25,000 nucleotides of DNA from positions 10,001 through 35,000 of the forward strand of contig NW_026971455.1 in the NCBI RefSeq assembly GCF_963678635.1, given 5' to 3'. Positions within the stretch are counted from its first letter, which is position 1, and every line of letters starts with the position of its first letter. Positions 9,801-21,156 of this stretch are shown piece by piece. The DNA is from Symsagittifera roscoffensis. Taxonomy: Eukaryota; Xenacoelomorpha; Acoela; Convolutidae. The translations under genes and the position numbers were made by a program. The notes under the pieces are model-generated. The model did not search any database. It was not told where the DNA came from and saw only the letters and a program-made list of their open reading frames with translations.

Positions 9801-12800
9801 CTTGTTTGAGCTTGAAGGAGTGCTCGCACAGCTCACTTTCAATTTTAGCGAAGTTAGATATGCTTGATGGTCAGCTGCATGAAAAAGATGGGAGCTGTGC
9901 GACCAGTGGTTCAAAAGTTATGACCCGAGCCGTAAACAAGCTCAAAATGAGGTCCAAAACTGACGAAGTTGCTTCAGTTGGCTTGAAAGTTAACAAAGCT
10001 TGCTCGTAGAGCTTCCGGGATAAGCCCATTCGCTTCCTCGTGAAAAATAGGTCTTAGAACCACCTTAGATGAGCTTGCGCGACCCTTGGTTGAGCTGCAG
10101 GAGCGACTGATCGAAGCGGAAGACCCCTATTTTGAGCTGAAAAATGGGGGTCTCAGGGCTCTAAAACGCTTGTTTGAGCTTGAAGGAGTGCTCGCACAGC
10201 TCACTTTCAATTTTAGCGAAGTTAGATATGCTTGATGGTCAGCTGCATGAAAAAGATGGGAGCTGTGCGACCAGTGGTTCAAAAGTTATGACCCGAGCCG
10301 TAAACAAGCTCAAAATGAGGTCCAAAACTGACGAAGTTGCTTCAGTTGGCTTGAAAGTTAACAAAGCTTGCTCGTAGAGCTTCCGGGATAAGCCCATTCG
10401 CTTCCTCGTGAAAAATAGGTCTTAGAACCACCTTAGATGAGCTTGCGCGACCCTTGGTTGAGCTGCAGGAGCGACTGATCGAAGCGGAAGACCCCTATTT
10501 TGAGCTGAAAAATGGGGGTCTCAGGGCTCTAAAACGCTTGTTTGAGCTTGAAGGAGTGCTCGCACAGCTCACTTTCAATTTTAGCGAAGTTAGATATGCT
10601 TGATGGTCAGCTGCATGAAAAAGATGGGAGCTGTGCGACCAGTGGTTCAAAAGTTATGACCCGAGCCGTAAACAAGCTCAAAATGAGGTCCAAAACTGAC
10701 GAAGTTGCTTCAGTTGGCTTGAAAATTAACAAAGCTTGCTCGTAGAGCTTCCGGGATAAGCCCATTCGCTTCCTCGTGAAAAATAGGTCTTAGAACCACC
10801 TTAGATGAGCTTGCGCGACCCTTGGTTGAGCTGCAGGAGCGACTGATCGAAGCGGAAGACCCCTATTTTGAGCTGAAAAATGGGGGTCTCAGGGCTCTAA
10901 AACGCTTGTTTGAGCTTGAAGGAGTGCTCGCACAGCTCACTTTCAATTTTAGCGAAGTTAGATATGCTTGATGGTCAGCTGCATGAAAAAGATGGGAGCT
11001 GTGCAACCAGTGGTTCAAAAGTTATGACCCGAGCCGTAAACAAGCTCAAAATGAGGTCCAAAACTGACGAAGTTGCTTCAGTTGGCTTGAAAATTAACAA
11101 AGCTTGCTCGTAGAGCTTCCGGGATAGGCCCATTCGCTTCCTCGTGAAAAATAGGTCTTAGAACCACCTTAGATGAGCTTGCGCGACCCTTGGTTGAGCT
11201 GCAGGAGCGACTGATCGAAGCGGAAGACCCCTATTTTGAGCTGAAAAATGGGGGTCTCAGGGCTCTAAAACGCTTGTTTGAGCTTGAAGGAGTGCTCGCA
11301 CAGCTCACTTTCAATTTTAGCGAAGTTAGATATGCTTGATGGTCAGCTGCATGAAAAAGATGGGAGCTGTGCGACCTGTGGTTCAAAAGTTATGACCCGA
11401 GCCGTAAACAAGCTCAAAATGAGGTCCAAAACTGACGAAGTTGCTTCAGTTGGCTTGAAAGTTAACAAAGCTTGCTCGTAGAGCTTCCGGGATAGGCCCA
11501 TTCGCTTCCTCGTGAAAAATAGGTCTTAGAACCACCTTAGATGAGCTTGCGCGACCCTTGGTTGAGCTGCAGGAGCGACTGATCGAAGCGGAAGACCCCT
11601 ATTTTGAGCTGAAAAATGGGGGTCTCAGGGCTCTAAAACGCTTGTTTGAGCTTGAAGGAGTGCTTGCACAGCTCACTTTCAATTTTAGCGAAGTTAGATA
11701 TGCTTGATGGTCAGCTGCATGAAAAAGATGGGAGCTGTGCGACCAGTGGTTCAAAAGTTATGACCCGAGCCGTAAACAAGCTCAAAATGAGGTCCAAAAC
11801 TGACGAAGTTGCTTCAGTTGGCTTGAAAATTAACAAAGCTTGCTCGTAGAGCTTCCGGGATAGGCCCATTCGCTTCCTCGTGAAAAATAGGTCTTAGAAC
11901 CACCTTAGATGAGCTTGCGCGACCCTTGGTTGAGCTGCAGGAGCGACTGATCGAAGCGGAAGACCCCTATTTTGAGCTGAAAAATGGGGGTCTCAGGGCT
12001 CTAAAACGCTTGTTTGAGCTTGAAGGAGTGCTCGCACAGCTCACTTTCAATTTTAGCGAAGTTAGATATGCTTGATGGTCAGCTGCATGAAAAAGATGGG
12101 AGCTGTGCGACCAGTGGTTCAAAAGTTATGACCCGAGCCGTAAACAAGCTCAAAATGAGGTCCAAAACTGACGAAGTTGCTTCAGTTGGCTTGAAAGTTA
12201 ACAAAGCTTGCTCGTAGAGCTTCCGGGATAAGCCCATTCGCTTCCTCGTGAAAAATAGGTCTTAGAACCACCTTAGATGAGCTTGCGCGACCCTTGGTTG
12301 AGCTGCAGGAGCGACTGATCGAAGCGGAAGACCCCTATTTTGAGCTGAAAAATGGGGGTCTCAGGGCTCTAAAACGCTTGTTTGAGCTTGAAGGAGTGCT
12401 CGCACAGCTCACTTTCAATTTTAGCGAAGTTAGATATGCTTGATGGTCAGCTGCATGAAAAAGATGGGAGCTGTGCGACCAGTGGTTCAAAAGTTATGAC
12501 CCGAGCCGTAAACAAGCTCAAAATGAGGTCCAAAACTGACGAAGTTGCTTCAGTTGGCTTGAAAGTTAACAAAGCTTGCTCGTAGAGCTTCCGGGATAAG
12601 CCCATTCGCTTCCTCGTGAAAAATAGGTCTTAGAACCACCTTAGATGAGCTTGCGCGACCCTTGGTTGAGCTGCAGGAGCGACTGATCGAAGCGGAAGAC
12701 CCCTATTTTGAGCTGAAAAATGGGGGTCTCAGGGCTCTAAAACGCTTGTTTGAGCTTGAAGGAGTGCTCGCACAGCTCACTTTCAATTTTAGCGAAGTTA

Positions 12801-15800
12801 GATATGCTTGATGGTCAGCTGCATGAAAAAGATGGGAGCTGTGCGACCAGTGGTTCAAAAGTTATGACCCGAGCCGTAAACAAGCTCAAAATGAGGTCCA
12901 AAACTGACGAAGTTGCTTCAGTTGGCTTGAAAATTAACAAAGCTTGCTCGTAGAGCTTCCGGGATAAGCCCATTCGCTTCCTCGTGAAAAATAGGTCTTA
13001 GAACCACCTTAGATGAGCTTGCGCGACCCTTGGTTGAGCTGCAGGAGCGACTGATCGAAGCGGAAGACCCCTATTTTGAGCTGAAAAATGGGGGTCTCAG
13101 GGCTCTAAAACGCTTGTTTGAGCTTGAAGGAGTGCTCGCACAGCTCACTTTCAATTTTAGCGAAGTTAGATATGCTTGATGGTCAGCTGCATGAAAAAGA
13201 TGGGAGCTGTGCGACCAGTGGTTCAAAAGTTATGACCCGAGCCGTAAACAAGCTCAAAATGAGGTCCAAAACTGACGAAGTTGCTTCAGTTGGCTTGAAA
13301 GTTAACAAAGCTTGCTCGTAGAGCTTCCGGGATAAGCCCATTCGCTTCCTCGTGAAAAATAGGTCTTAGAACCACCTTAGATGAGCTTGCGCGACCCTTG
13401 GTTGAGCTGCAGGAGCGACTGATCGAAGCGGAAGACCCCTATTTTGAGCTGAAAAATGGGGGTCTCAGGGCTCTAAAACGCTTGTTTGAGCTTGAAGGAG
13501 TGCTCGCACAGCTCACTTTCAATTTTAGCGAAGTTAGATATGCTTGATGGTCAGCTGCATGAAAATGATGGGAGCTGTGCGACCAGTGGTTCAAAAGTTA
13601 TGACCCGAGCCGTAAACAAGCTCAAAATGAGGTCCAAAACTGACGAAGTTGCTTCAGTTGGCTTGAAAATTAACAAAGCTTGCTCGTAGAGCTTCCGGGA
13701 TAGGCCCATTCGCTTCCTCGTGAAAAATAGGTCTTAGAACCACCTTAGATGAGCTTGCGCGACCCTTGGTTGAGCTGCAGGAGCGACTGATCGAAGCGGA
13801 AGACCCCTATTTTGAGCTGAAAAATGGGGGTCTCAGGGCTCTAAAACGCTTGTTTGAGCTTGAAGGAGTGCTCGCACAGCTCACTTTCAATTTTAGCGAA
13901 GTTAGATATGCTTGATGGTCAGCTGCATGAAAAAGATGGGAGCTGTGCGACCAGTGGTTCAAAAGTTATGACCCGAGCCGTAAACAAGCTCAAAATGAGG
14001 TCCAAAACTGACGAAGTTGCTTCAGTTGGCTTGAAAATTAACAAAGCTTGCTCGTAGAGCTTCCGGGATAAGCCCATTCGCTTCCTCGTGAAAAATAGGT
14101 CTTAGAACCACCTTAGATGAGCTTGCGCGACCCTTGGTTGAGCTGCAGGAGCGACTGATCGAAGCGGAAGACCCCTATTTTGAGCTGAAAAATGGGGGTC
14201 TCAGGGCTCTAAAACGCTTGTTTGAGCTTGAAGGAGTGCTCGCACAGCTCACTTTCAATTTTAGCGAAGTTAGATATGCTTGATGGTCAGCTGCATGAAA
14301 AAGATGGGAGCTGTGCGACCAGTGGTTCAAAAGTTATGACCCGAGCCGTAAACAAGCTCAAAATGAGGTCCAAAACTGACGAAGTTGCTTCAGTTGGCTT
14401 GAAAGTTAACAAAGCTTGCTCGTAGAGCTTCCGGGATAAGCCCATTCGCTTCCTCGTGAAAAATAGGTCTTAGAACCACCTTAGATGAGCTTGCGCGACC
14501 CTTGGTTGAGCTGCAGGAGCGACTGATCGAAGCGGAAGACCCCTATTTTGAGCTGAAAAATGGGGGTCTCAGGGCTCTAAAACGCTTGTTTGAGCTTGAA
14601 GGAGTGCTCGCACAGCTCACTTTCAATTTTAGCGAAGTTAGATATGCTTGATGGTCAGCTGCATGAAAATGATGGGAGCTGTGCGACCAGTGGTTCAAAA
14701 GTTATGACCCGAGCCGTAAACAAGCTCAAAATGAGGTCCAAAACTGACGAAGTTGCTTCAGTTGGCTTGAAAATTAACAAAGCTTGCTCGTAGAGCTTCC
14801 GGGATAGGCCCATTCGCTTCCTCGTGAAAAATAGGTCTTAGAACCACCTTAGATGAGCTTGCGCGACCCTTGGTTGAGCTGCAGGAGCGACTGATCGAAG
14901 CGGAAGACCCCTATTTTGAGCTGAAAAATGGGGGTCTCAGGGCTCTAAAACGCTTGTTTGAGCTTGAAGGAGTGCTCGCACAGCTCACTTTCAATTTTAG
15001 CGAAGTTAGATATGCTTGATGGTCAGCTGCATGAAAAAGATGGGAGCTGTGCGACCAGTGGTTCAAAAGTTATGACCCGAGCCGTAAACAAGCTCAAAAT
15101 GAGGTCCAAAACTGACGAAGTTGCTTCAGTTGGCTTGAAAGTTAACAAAGCTTGCTCGTAGAGCTTCCGGGATAGGCCCATTCGCTTCCTCGTGAAAAAT
15201 AGGTCTTAGAACCACCTTAGATGAGCTTGCGCGACCCTTGGTTGAGCTGCAGGAGCGACTGATCGAAGCGGAAGACCCCTATTTTGAGCTGAAAAATGGG
15301 GGTCTCAGGGCTCTAAAACGCTTGTTTGAGCTTGAAGGAGTGCTCGCACAGCTCACTTTCAATTTTAGCGAAGTTAGATATGCTTGATGGTCAGCTGCAT
15401 GAAAAAGATGGGAGCTGTGCGACCAGTGGTTCAAAAGTTATGACCCGAGCCGTAAACAAGCTCAAAATGAGGTCCAAAACTGACGAAGTTGCTTCAGTTG
15501 GCTTGAAAGTTAACAAAGCTTGCTCGTAGAGCTTCCGGGATAGGCCCATTCGCTTCCTCGTGAAAAATAGGTCTTAGAACCACCTTAGATGAGCTTGCGC
15601 GACCCTTGGTTGAGCTGCAGGAGCGACTGATCGAAGCAGAAGACCCCTATTTTGAGCTGAAAAATGGGGGTCTCAGGGCTCTAAAACGCTTGTTTGAGCT
15701 TGAAGGAGTGCTCGCACAGCTCACTTTCAATTTTAGCGAAGTTAGATATGCTTGATGGTCAGCTGCATGAAAAAGATGGGAGCTGTGCAACCAGTGGTTC

Positions 15801-16193
15801 AAAAGTTATGACCCGAGCCGTAAACAAGCTCAAAATGAGGTCCAAAACTGACGAAGTTGCTTCAGTTGGCTTGAAAGTTAACAAAGCTTGCTCGTAGAGC
15901 TTCCGGGATAAGCCCATTCGCTTCCTCGTGAAAAATAGGTCTTAGAACCACCTTAGATGAGCTTGCGCGACCCTTGGTTGAGCTGCAGGAGCGACTGATC
16001 GAAGCGGAAGACCCCTATTTTGAGCTGAAAAATGGGGGTCTCAGGGCTCTAAAACGCTTGTTTGAGCTTGAAAGAGTGCTCGCACAGCTCACTTTTAATT
16101 TTAGCGAAGTTAGATATGCTTGATGGTCAGCTGCATGAAAAAGATGGGAGCTGTGCGACCAGTGGTTCAAAAGTTATGACCCGAGCCGTAAAC
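9801..16193 (+). repeat. IGS tandem array 2, 368-bp units
   Basis: Seventeen full units from 9806 at 368-bp spacing, then a truncated one (16062-16193) that ends at the same point as in array 1. Variant bases show that its 18 units correspond in order to the last 14 of array 1 (from 2613), with one extra unit (11278, carrying a unique acctgtgg change) and one extra block of three units: 12750-13853 is repeated as 13854-14957. Confidence 0.97.
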
Positions 16194-16408
16194 TCTGTAA
16201 TTCGATTTTTCAGCTCGAAATTGCAGAAAAACAGCTGTTTAGGCATGAAGGAGTGCTCGCACAGCTAACTTTTAATTTTAGCGTAGAGAGCTCTGTGTGA
16301 GGGCTAGTTGGTGTAGAAAGCTCAGTCCAATCGGACCAGTGGTGTAAAAGTTATAGCGCTTTGGCTGAACTGCAATTTTGAGCTCAAAAAGTGACGAAGT
16401 TTAGAAGA
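16194..16408 (+). repeat. Degenerate 368-bp unit, second copy
   Basis: Same sequence as 7529-7743, offset 8665 bp; borders array 2. Confidence 0.75.
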
Positions 16409-16785
16409 ATGAAATTTCGGGCAACAAAAAATTGTTCAATTTTAATATAATTATAACCGCTGGAAAGCCCTTGAGCATAGCTTTCTAATGGTATATTACA
16501 ATTTTTTTTACTAAAATTAGTTTAGGTTCCAGCTCGAGTTAAAAATTGACTTTTGCTATTTTTTCAAAAAAAAAAAAAAATTTCACTTCAGTCTCTTGCA
16601 TTTTTGGTCAACAAAAAATTGTGCGATTCACTTCGGGTAAAAAGCGTTGGAAAGTACATGGGCAGGGCTTTCCGGGCGTGTTTTCAAAAGTTATTTTGAG
16701 CAAAAATTGAGCAAATGGTGAGCATTTGAAAAAAAAAAATTTTTCCCCAGAAATACTCATTTAGGAGATTTCTGTGTATTATAGG
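16409..16785 (+). promoter_or_regulatory. 187-bp repeats, candidate Pol I promoter region, second copy
   Basis: Copy of 7744-8120 with at least one difference (g at 16661 where the first copy has a at 7996). Being upstream of the complete 18S, this copy is the better candidate for the promoter of the main transcript. The function is inferred from position. Confidence 0.35.
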
Positions 16786-17175
16786 GGGAGGGTAGTAGCG
16801 AGAATTTTCAAAAAAATTTTGAAAAATTTCAAAATTTTTGAAAATTTTTTTTTTACTTCCTAACCTCAAAAGCGTATCAGAAAGGCGTAATTTGATGAGA
16901 CTTGACCACTGGTAAAGTATCATCGCTCGATTTCGCCTCAGTAAGGAGAACCATCCAAGGTTCGAAAAGAACGAAGGTCAGATAGTTTATAACTAGAAAG
17001 CAGAACCAAAACTGCCTTAAAGGCTTTGTGTAGTTGAGCAAAGTCTCTTCTCGAGAAGGCTAAGAAAAGCTTGAAATTGAAGCAATCAGTCGTTGAGCTG
17101 TTTGTGAAAAGAAGGATTGGCTTTAGCTAATGTGCTTCTAAGTACTGCGCATAACTATGAACCGGTGTAAACCAA
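16786..17175 (+). other. 5' ETS, non-repeat part, second copy
   Basis: Copy of 8121-8510; one change seen (t at 17131 against g at 8466). No gene visible. Confidence 0.5.
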
Positions 17176-17889
17176 ATCATGCTTGGTGGCTCTTGCATGA
17201 GACTGGACTTGGTGCCCCAGTCAAAGTAGCTTGCTTATAGGTATGGTTGGATATGGTTAGCCGTATCAGCACCAGAGGTGCAACAACCGTGCTGTTTAAC
17301 TAAGTGAGCTGTCGAGTTGAAGTCGTCTTGGTCTCAAAGAAACGTGCTTGGTGGCGCTTGCATAAGCCTGGACTTGGTGCCCCAGGAAAGACTTACTTAT
17401 AGGTGTAGTTGGATATGGTTTACCGTATCAGTACCAATGGTGCACAACTATGCTGTTTAACTGAGTTAGTCAGAGGACGGCGTTTCCTAAGTCCTCTAGA
17501 GTCAAAGATTGCTTTAGCTCGTGAAGGTTCTAATCATGCTTGATGGCTCTTGCATGAGACTGAACTTGGTGCCCCAGTCAAAGTAGCTTGCTTATAGGTA
17601 TGGTTGGATATGGTTAGCCGTATCAGCACCAGAGGTGCAACAACCGTGCTGTTTAACTAAGTGAGCTGTCGAGATGAAGTCGTCTTGGTCTCAAAGAAAC
17701 GTGCTTGGTGGCGCTTGCATAAGCCTGGACTTGGTGCCCCAGGAAAGACTTACTTATAGGTGTAGTTGGATATGGTTTACCGTATCAGTACCAATGGTGC
17801 ACAACTATGCTGTTTAACTGAGTTAGTCAGAGGACGGCCTTTCCTAAGTCCTCTAGAGTCCAAGACTTCTTTAGCTCGTGAAGGTTTAA
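17176..17889 (+). repeat. 5' ETS 357-bp repeats, second copy
   Basis: Units 17176-17532 and 17533-17889, offset 8665 bp from the first copy, with the same four hairpin modules. One difference seen: t at 17378 against c at 8713, in the loop of the cctgg/ccagg hairpin. Confidence 0.9.
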
Positions 17890-18006
17890 AATGCTGATAG
17901 TAGTAGTTTGTGCGTGGGAAAGGTTGACCTTAGTGTGCCTTTCTGGAAAGGTAGCAGCTTGCAAATCAGGGTTCGGTTTGAAAAAGCTAGCTTCCGAAGT
18001 ACTTTA
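17890..18006 (+). other. 5' ETS adjoining the complete 18S
   Basis: Unique leader immediately before the 18S; its right edge is set by alignment to the conserved 18S start. Confidence 0.6.
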
Positions 18007-19145
18007 AACTGATTGATCCTGTCAGTTGCCATATGCTTGTCTGAAAGACTAAGCCATGCATGTGTAAGTGAAACTTGCAAAAGTGAAACCGCGAATGGCT
18101 CATTAAATCAGTTACTATCTAAAAGTTGAGTTACCTGTCAGATGAATAACTGCGGTAACCCTGCAGCTAATGCATGCAGATTGCGTGACTCCGGTCGCGA
18201 ACTTTTACAAGAATTCACCGAGCGACCTGCTAAGTACGGGCGCATACCGGATGAATCCAAAGTAACTGAAAGATCCCAGATGGCTTAGGCCGGGGGACGC
18301 AGCTTCCGAATTTCTGAGCTATCAACCTATGATGGTAGTGTAACGGACTACCATGGTTGTGACGGCTAACGGGGAATCAGGGTTCGATTCCGGAGAGGGA
18401 GCCTTAGAAACGGCTACCACATCCAAGGAAGGCAGCAGGCACGCAAATTACCCACTCTCCGCACGAGGAGGTAGTGACGAGAAATAATGATATGAGCCTT
18501 AATGGTTTGTAATCAGAATGGAAAGGATGCAAAAGCTCCTTTGATGATCGAGTAGAGGGCAAGTCTGGTGCCAGCAGCCGCGGTAATACCAGCCTCTACA
18601 AGCGTATGCAAAAGTTGCTGCGTTTAAAAAGCTCATAGTTGGATCTGTTTGAGTATAACGGTAACATGGTGGTTAGTTAACGCTTTCCACTCGTTACGCT
18701 CATCCTTCGCATCGAAGAAATACCTTGCACTTAAATGTGACGAGGTGTGGAAACGGTGTTTTCACTTTGAGAAAATTAGAGTGTTCAAAGCATCCTTTGG
18801 GATTGAATAATCAAGCATGGAATAATGGAGAATGACCCGCGTTTTACTGATGCCGGTGGCTAAAGTGCGGTAATGATTGAAAGGAACAGCCGGGGGCATT
18901 TGTATTGCTACGTTAGAGGTGAAATTCTTGGATCGTGGCAAGACAAACTACTGCGAAAGCATTTGCCAAGAATGTTTTCATTAATCAAGAACGAAAGTTA
19001 GAGTATTGAAGAGGATTAGATACCCTCGTAATTCTAACCATAAACTATACCAACTTACGATTTGTCAAAGTCTCTTCTGACTTGGCAAGAAATTAACCGG
19101 GAAACCAAAGTTTATTGGTTCCGGGGGAAGTATGGTTGCAAAATC

Positions 19146-19191
<46 letters not shown>

Positions 19192-19636
19192 GCGGCTTAA
19201 TTTGACTCAACACGGGAAATCTCACCAGGTCCAGACATCTTAAGGATTGACAGATTGATGATCTTTCATGATTATATGGGCGGTGGTGCATGGCCGTTCT
19301 TAGTTAGTGGAGTGATCTGTCTGGTTAATTCCGATAACGAACGAGATCTTGATCATCTAAATAGTGCCATTCTCGTTAGAGTATTGGTTACTTCTTAGAG
19401 GTACTATGTGCAATTAAATAGCACAAGTGAAGTGAGGCTATAACAGGTCTGTGATGCCCTTAGATGTCCTGGACTGCACGCGCGCTACACTGGTGAATTT
19501 AAATTGAGGGATAACCTTGGCCTATATGGTCCGGGTAATCACCTAAAATTCATGAGCGTGAAGGGGATCGAATGTTGTAACTTGCATTCGTGAACCAGGA
19601 ATTCCTAGTACTCGGTAGTCAACAACTACTGGGGAT

Positions 19637-19676
<40 letters not shown>

Positions 19677-19762
19677 TGATTGGATGTTTAAGCAAGAATT
19701 GCGGAAGCCCGTCGCTGAGACTTCGGTCCTGGCAATAGGTGGAAGCGGATCGAGCTTAATTG

Positions 19763-19800
<38 letters not shown>

Positions 19801-19820
19801 GGAACCTGCGGAAGGATCAG
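18007..19820 (+). rRNA. 18S small-subunit ribosomal RNA, complete
   Basis: RNA of the small ribosomal subunit, about 1814 nt, a normal animal length. Landmarks in order: attgatcctg near the 5' end; the 530-loop block gtgccagcagccgcggtaa (18568-18586); gaattgacggaagg with the metazoan-type gggcaccaccaggagtgg following (19158 on); the ggtggtgcatgg block (19283 on); the decoding-site block tttgtacacaccgcccgtc (19651 on); cgtaacaaggtttccgtag (19781 on); and the terminal ggaaggatca. The 5' end is placed by alignment to the usual start and could be off by one to three bases. The universal blocks look intact, so it is likely functional. It should be co-transcribed with the downstream 5.8S and 28S. 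Confidence 0.97.
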
Positions 19821-19932
19821 TGACTAATGCCACTGTTTGAGCGAAGAGCCGGTCAGCTCATTAAATATGAACCGGTACGCAGTAGATCTTTTTGGAGATT
19901 TTGCTGAAAGGTGGTGGTGCATAATCAAGAAA

Positions 19933-20261
19933 GAGTCGGTGGTGCATGAGTGTAAGAGAGACGGTGGTGCATGAGACTGGGGATTGGCTCCCAGTCAAAG
20001 TAGCTTGCTCGGTGGTTGATGATAGCAAGAAAGAGTCGGTGGTGCATGAGAGTAAGAGAGACGGTGGTGCATGAGACTGGGGATTGGCTCCCAGTTAAAG
20101 TAGCTTGCTCGGTGGTTGATAATAGCAAGGAAGAGTCGGTGGTGCATGTGAGTAAGAGAGACGGTGGTGCATGAGACTGGGGATTGGCTCCCAGTTAAAG
20201 TAGCTTGCTCGGTGGTTGATAATAGCAAGGAAGAGTCGGTGGTGCATGATAGCATGATGTT
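19933..20261 (+). repeat. ITS1 100-bp tandem repeat, three units plus partial
   Basis: Units start at 19933, 20033 and 20133, each opening gagtcggtggtgcatg; a fourth start at 20233 runs about 28 bp before changing family. Each full unit has a hairpin with arms gactgg and ccagtc or ccagtt (e.g. 19975-19980 with 19991-19996), followed by aaagtagcttgctcgg. The same hairpin with the same downstream sequence is in the ETS. Minus-strand open frames across these units are products of repetition. Confidence 0.93.
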
Positions 20262-20424
20262 CCTTCATGGTTCATCTAAGAGTTGGTCTAGCTAAGGTTA
20301 GATTGGCTCAAGGTAGTCCTTAATGGATCACCTTAGATTCCCGAAAGATAATTCAAAGAGAGTTGACCTGATGCAAGTTAGGTTAACTCAAGGTGATCCT
20401 TGTTGGTGATCCTTAGTATGATGG
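20262..20424 (+). repeat. Permuted copy of the 168-bp IGS repeat inside ITS1
   Basis: Runs from ttcatctaagag through ggatcaccttagattcccgaaag to gatgcaagttaggtt and ggtgatcctt, i.e. the second part of one unit followed by the first part of the next, as if cut from a tandem array. The block that reads cccgaaagatggt in the IGS is here cccgaaagataat. Confidence 0.9.
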
Positions 20425-20552
20425 TGGTGCATTAGCAAGAAAAACGGTGGTGCATGATAGCTTGAGACTGGGGATGGGCTCCCAGTCAAAGTAGCTTGCT
20501 CGGTGTGGATGATAGCAAGTGAGAGTCAGTGGTGCATTATAGCAAGAGAGAA
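20425..20552 (+). repeat. Diverged 100-bp ITS1 unit
   Basis: Contains ggtggtgcat twice and the gactgg/ccagtc hairpin (20466-20487) with caaagtagcttgctcgg after it. A degenerate member of the family at 19933-20261. Confidence 0.8.
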
Positions 20553-20742
20553 GGTAGCCAAATGTCTCGTCATTGTTGACGCCAAAATCAGGTAGCCAAA
20601 TGCCTCGTCATTTTTGACGCCAAAAGCAGGTAGCCAAATGCCTCGTCATTTTTGACGCCAAAAGCAGGTAGCCAAATGCCTCGTCATTGTTGACGCCAAA
20701 AGCAGGTAGCCAAATGCCTCGTCATTGTTGACGCCAAAAGGA
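20553..20742 (+). repeat. Five 38-bp repeats of a 28S domain V segment
   Basis: Units start at 20553, 20591, 20629, 20667 and 20705 exactly 38 bp apart. Each carries GGTAGCCAAATGCCTCGTCA (tgtctcg in the first) then ttgacgcc. From memory of eukaryotic 28S, this is the highly conserved block in domain V that holds the insertion site of R2 elements and the cut site of homing endonuclease I-PpoI, here with the middle between ctcgtcat and tgacgc shortened. The normal copy of the block would lie beyond the right edge. This is not a CRISPR: there are no spacers. Confidence 0.88.
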
Positions 20743-20743
20743 A

Positions 20744-21156
20744 GTCGCTCAAACTTGGGTATTCTGTTGATCAAAAAGCTGTTTAGATGGTAGCTTAGGA
20801 GTAACTTCTCCTAGATAAGCTTGTTTGATGGTCGTTTAAACAGTGTACGATTTTCAGTTTGCTTTCGTTAGAGAAAGACTGAGGAAAGCGAAGGCCCGAA
20901 TGCTTAAGAACAGGGTGATCTATGCTTGGGTAATCACACTTAGTACGAGAGGAACAGTGTGTTCAGTTCCCTGGTTTCAAGCGTCTGCCTGAGAAGGCGG
21001 ATGCGAAGCTACAATTGATGACCTAAAGCGTAGATTGAATTGCTCTATCTGCATCATGAAAATTGCCTTTAATGGTTTAAATTGGCAGTATCAAGTATAT
21101 TGATGCTGTTGACCCCGATGTCAGATAGGAATGCAATCCCCCATTGATGATGGGAG
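20744..21156 (+). repeat. ITS1 unit C1 (ITS module plus 28S 3' fragment)
   Basis: The left half starts gtcgctcaaacttggg and matches the left part of the 332-bp units, with a variable insert at about 20776-20825 containing a taggag/ctccta hairpin. The right half is 28S-derived (see 20927-21156). The join passes through a 17-nt block (20914-20930) identical to 28S 24765-24781. Confidence 0.85.
20927..21156 (+). pseudogene. 28S rRNA 3' fragment with sarcin-ricin loop, copy 1
   Basis: agtacgagagga (20942-20953) is the universal sarcin-ricin loop, the elongation-factor binding site of the large subunit. Flanking cacact (20935-20940) and agtgtg (20956-20961) form its closing stem. Downstream, the block around 20981-21050 (gcctgagaaggcggatgcgaagctac…ttgaattgctct) follows the order of the 28S 3' end after that loop. 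Homology beyond about 21060 is not obvious by eye. It lies upstream of the 5.8S, so it cannot be the normal 28S 3' end. It is either a relic or, less likely, an rRNA piece in use. Confidence 0.85.

Noticed and set aside
1509-16268. About 35 identical 67-68 residue open frames, one per 368-bp unit
   Set aside because: They begin at TTG, recur exactly with the non-coding repeat period, contain neutral-looking changes, and lie in rDNA spacer with no gene signals. They are products of the repeat, not a multigene family.
19925-20255. Two minus-strand open frames with repeated residues
   Set aside because: They are antisense translations of the 100-bp ITS1 repeats.
20553-20742. Possible CRISPR-like array of 38-bp repeats
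   Set aside because: Repeats are head-to-tail without spacers, derive from 28S, and the DNA is eukaryotic.
20744-20763. Minus-strand tacccaagtttgag, which resembles the 3' end of nematode spliced leader SL1
   Set aside because: No GT donor follows on that strand, no leader 5' half, most repeat copies read ttcgag instead, and it lies antisense in ITS1. Not enough to call an SL RNA or a nematode.
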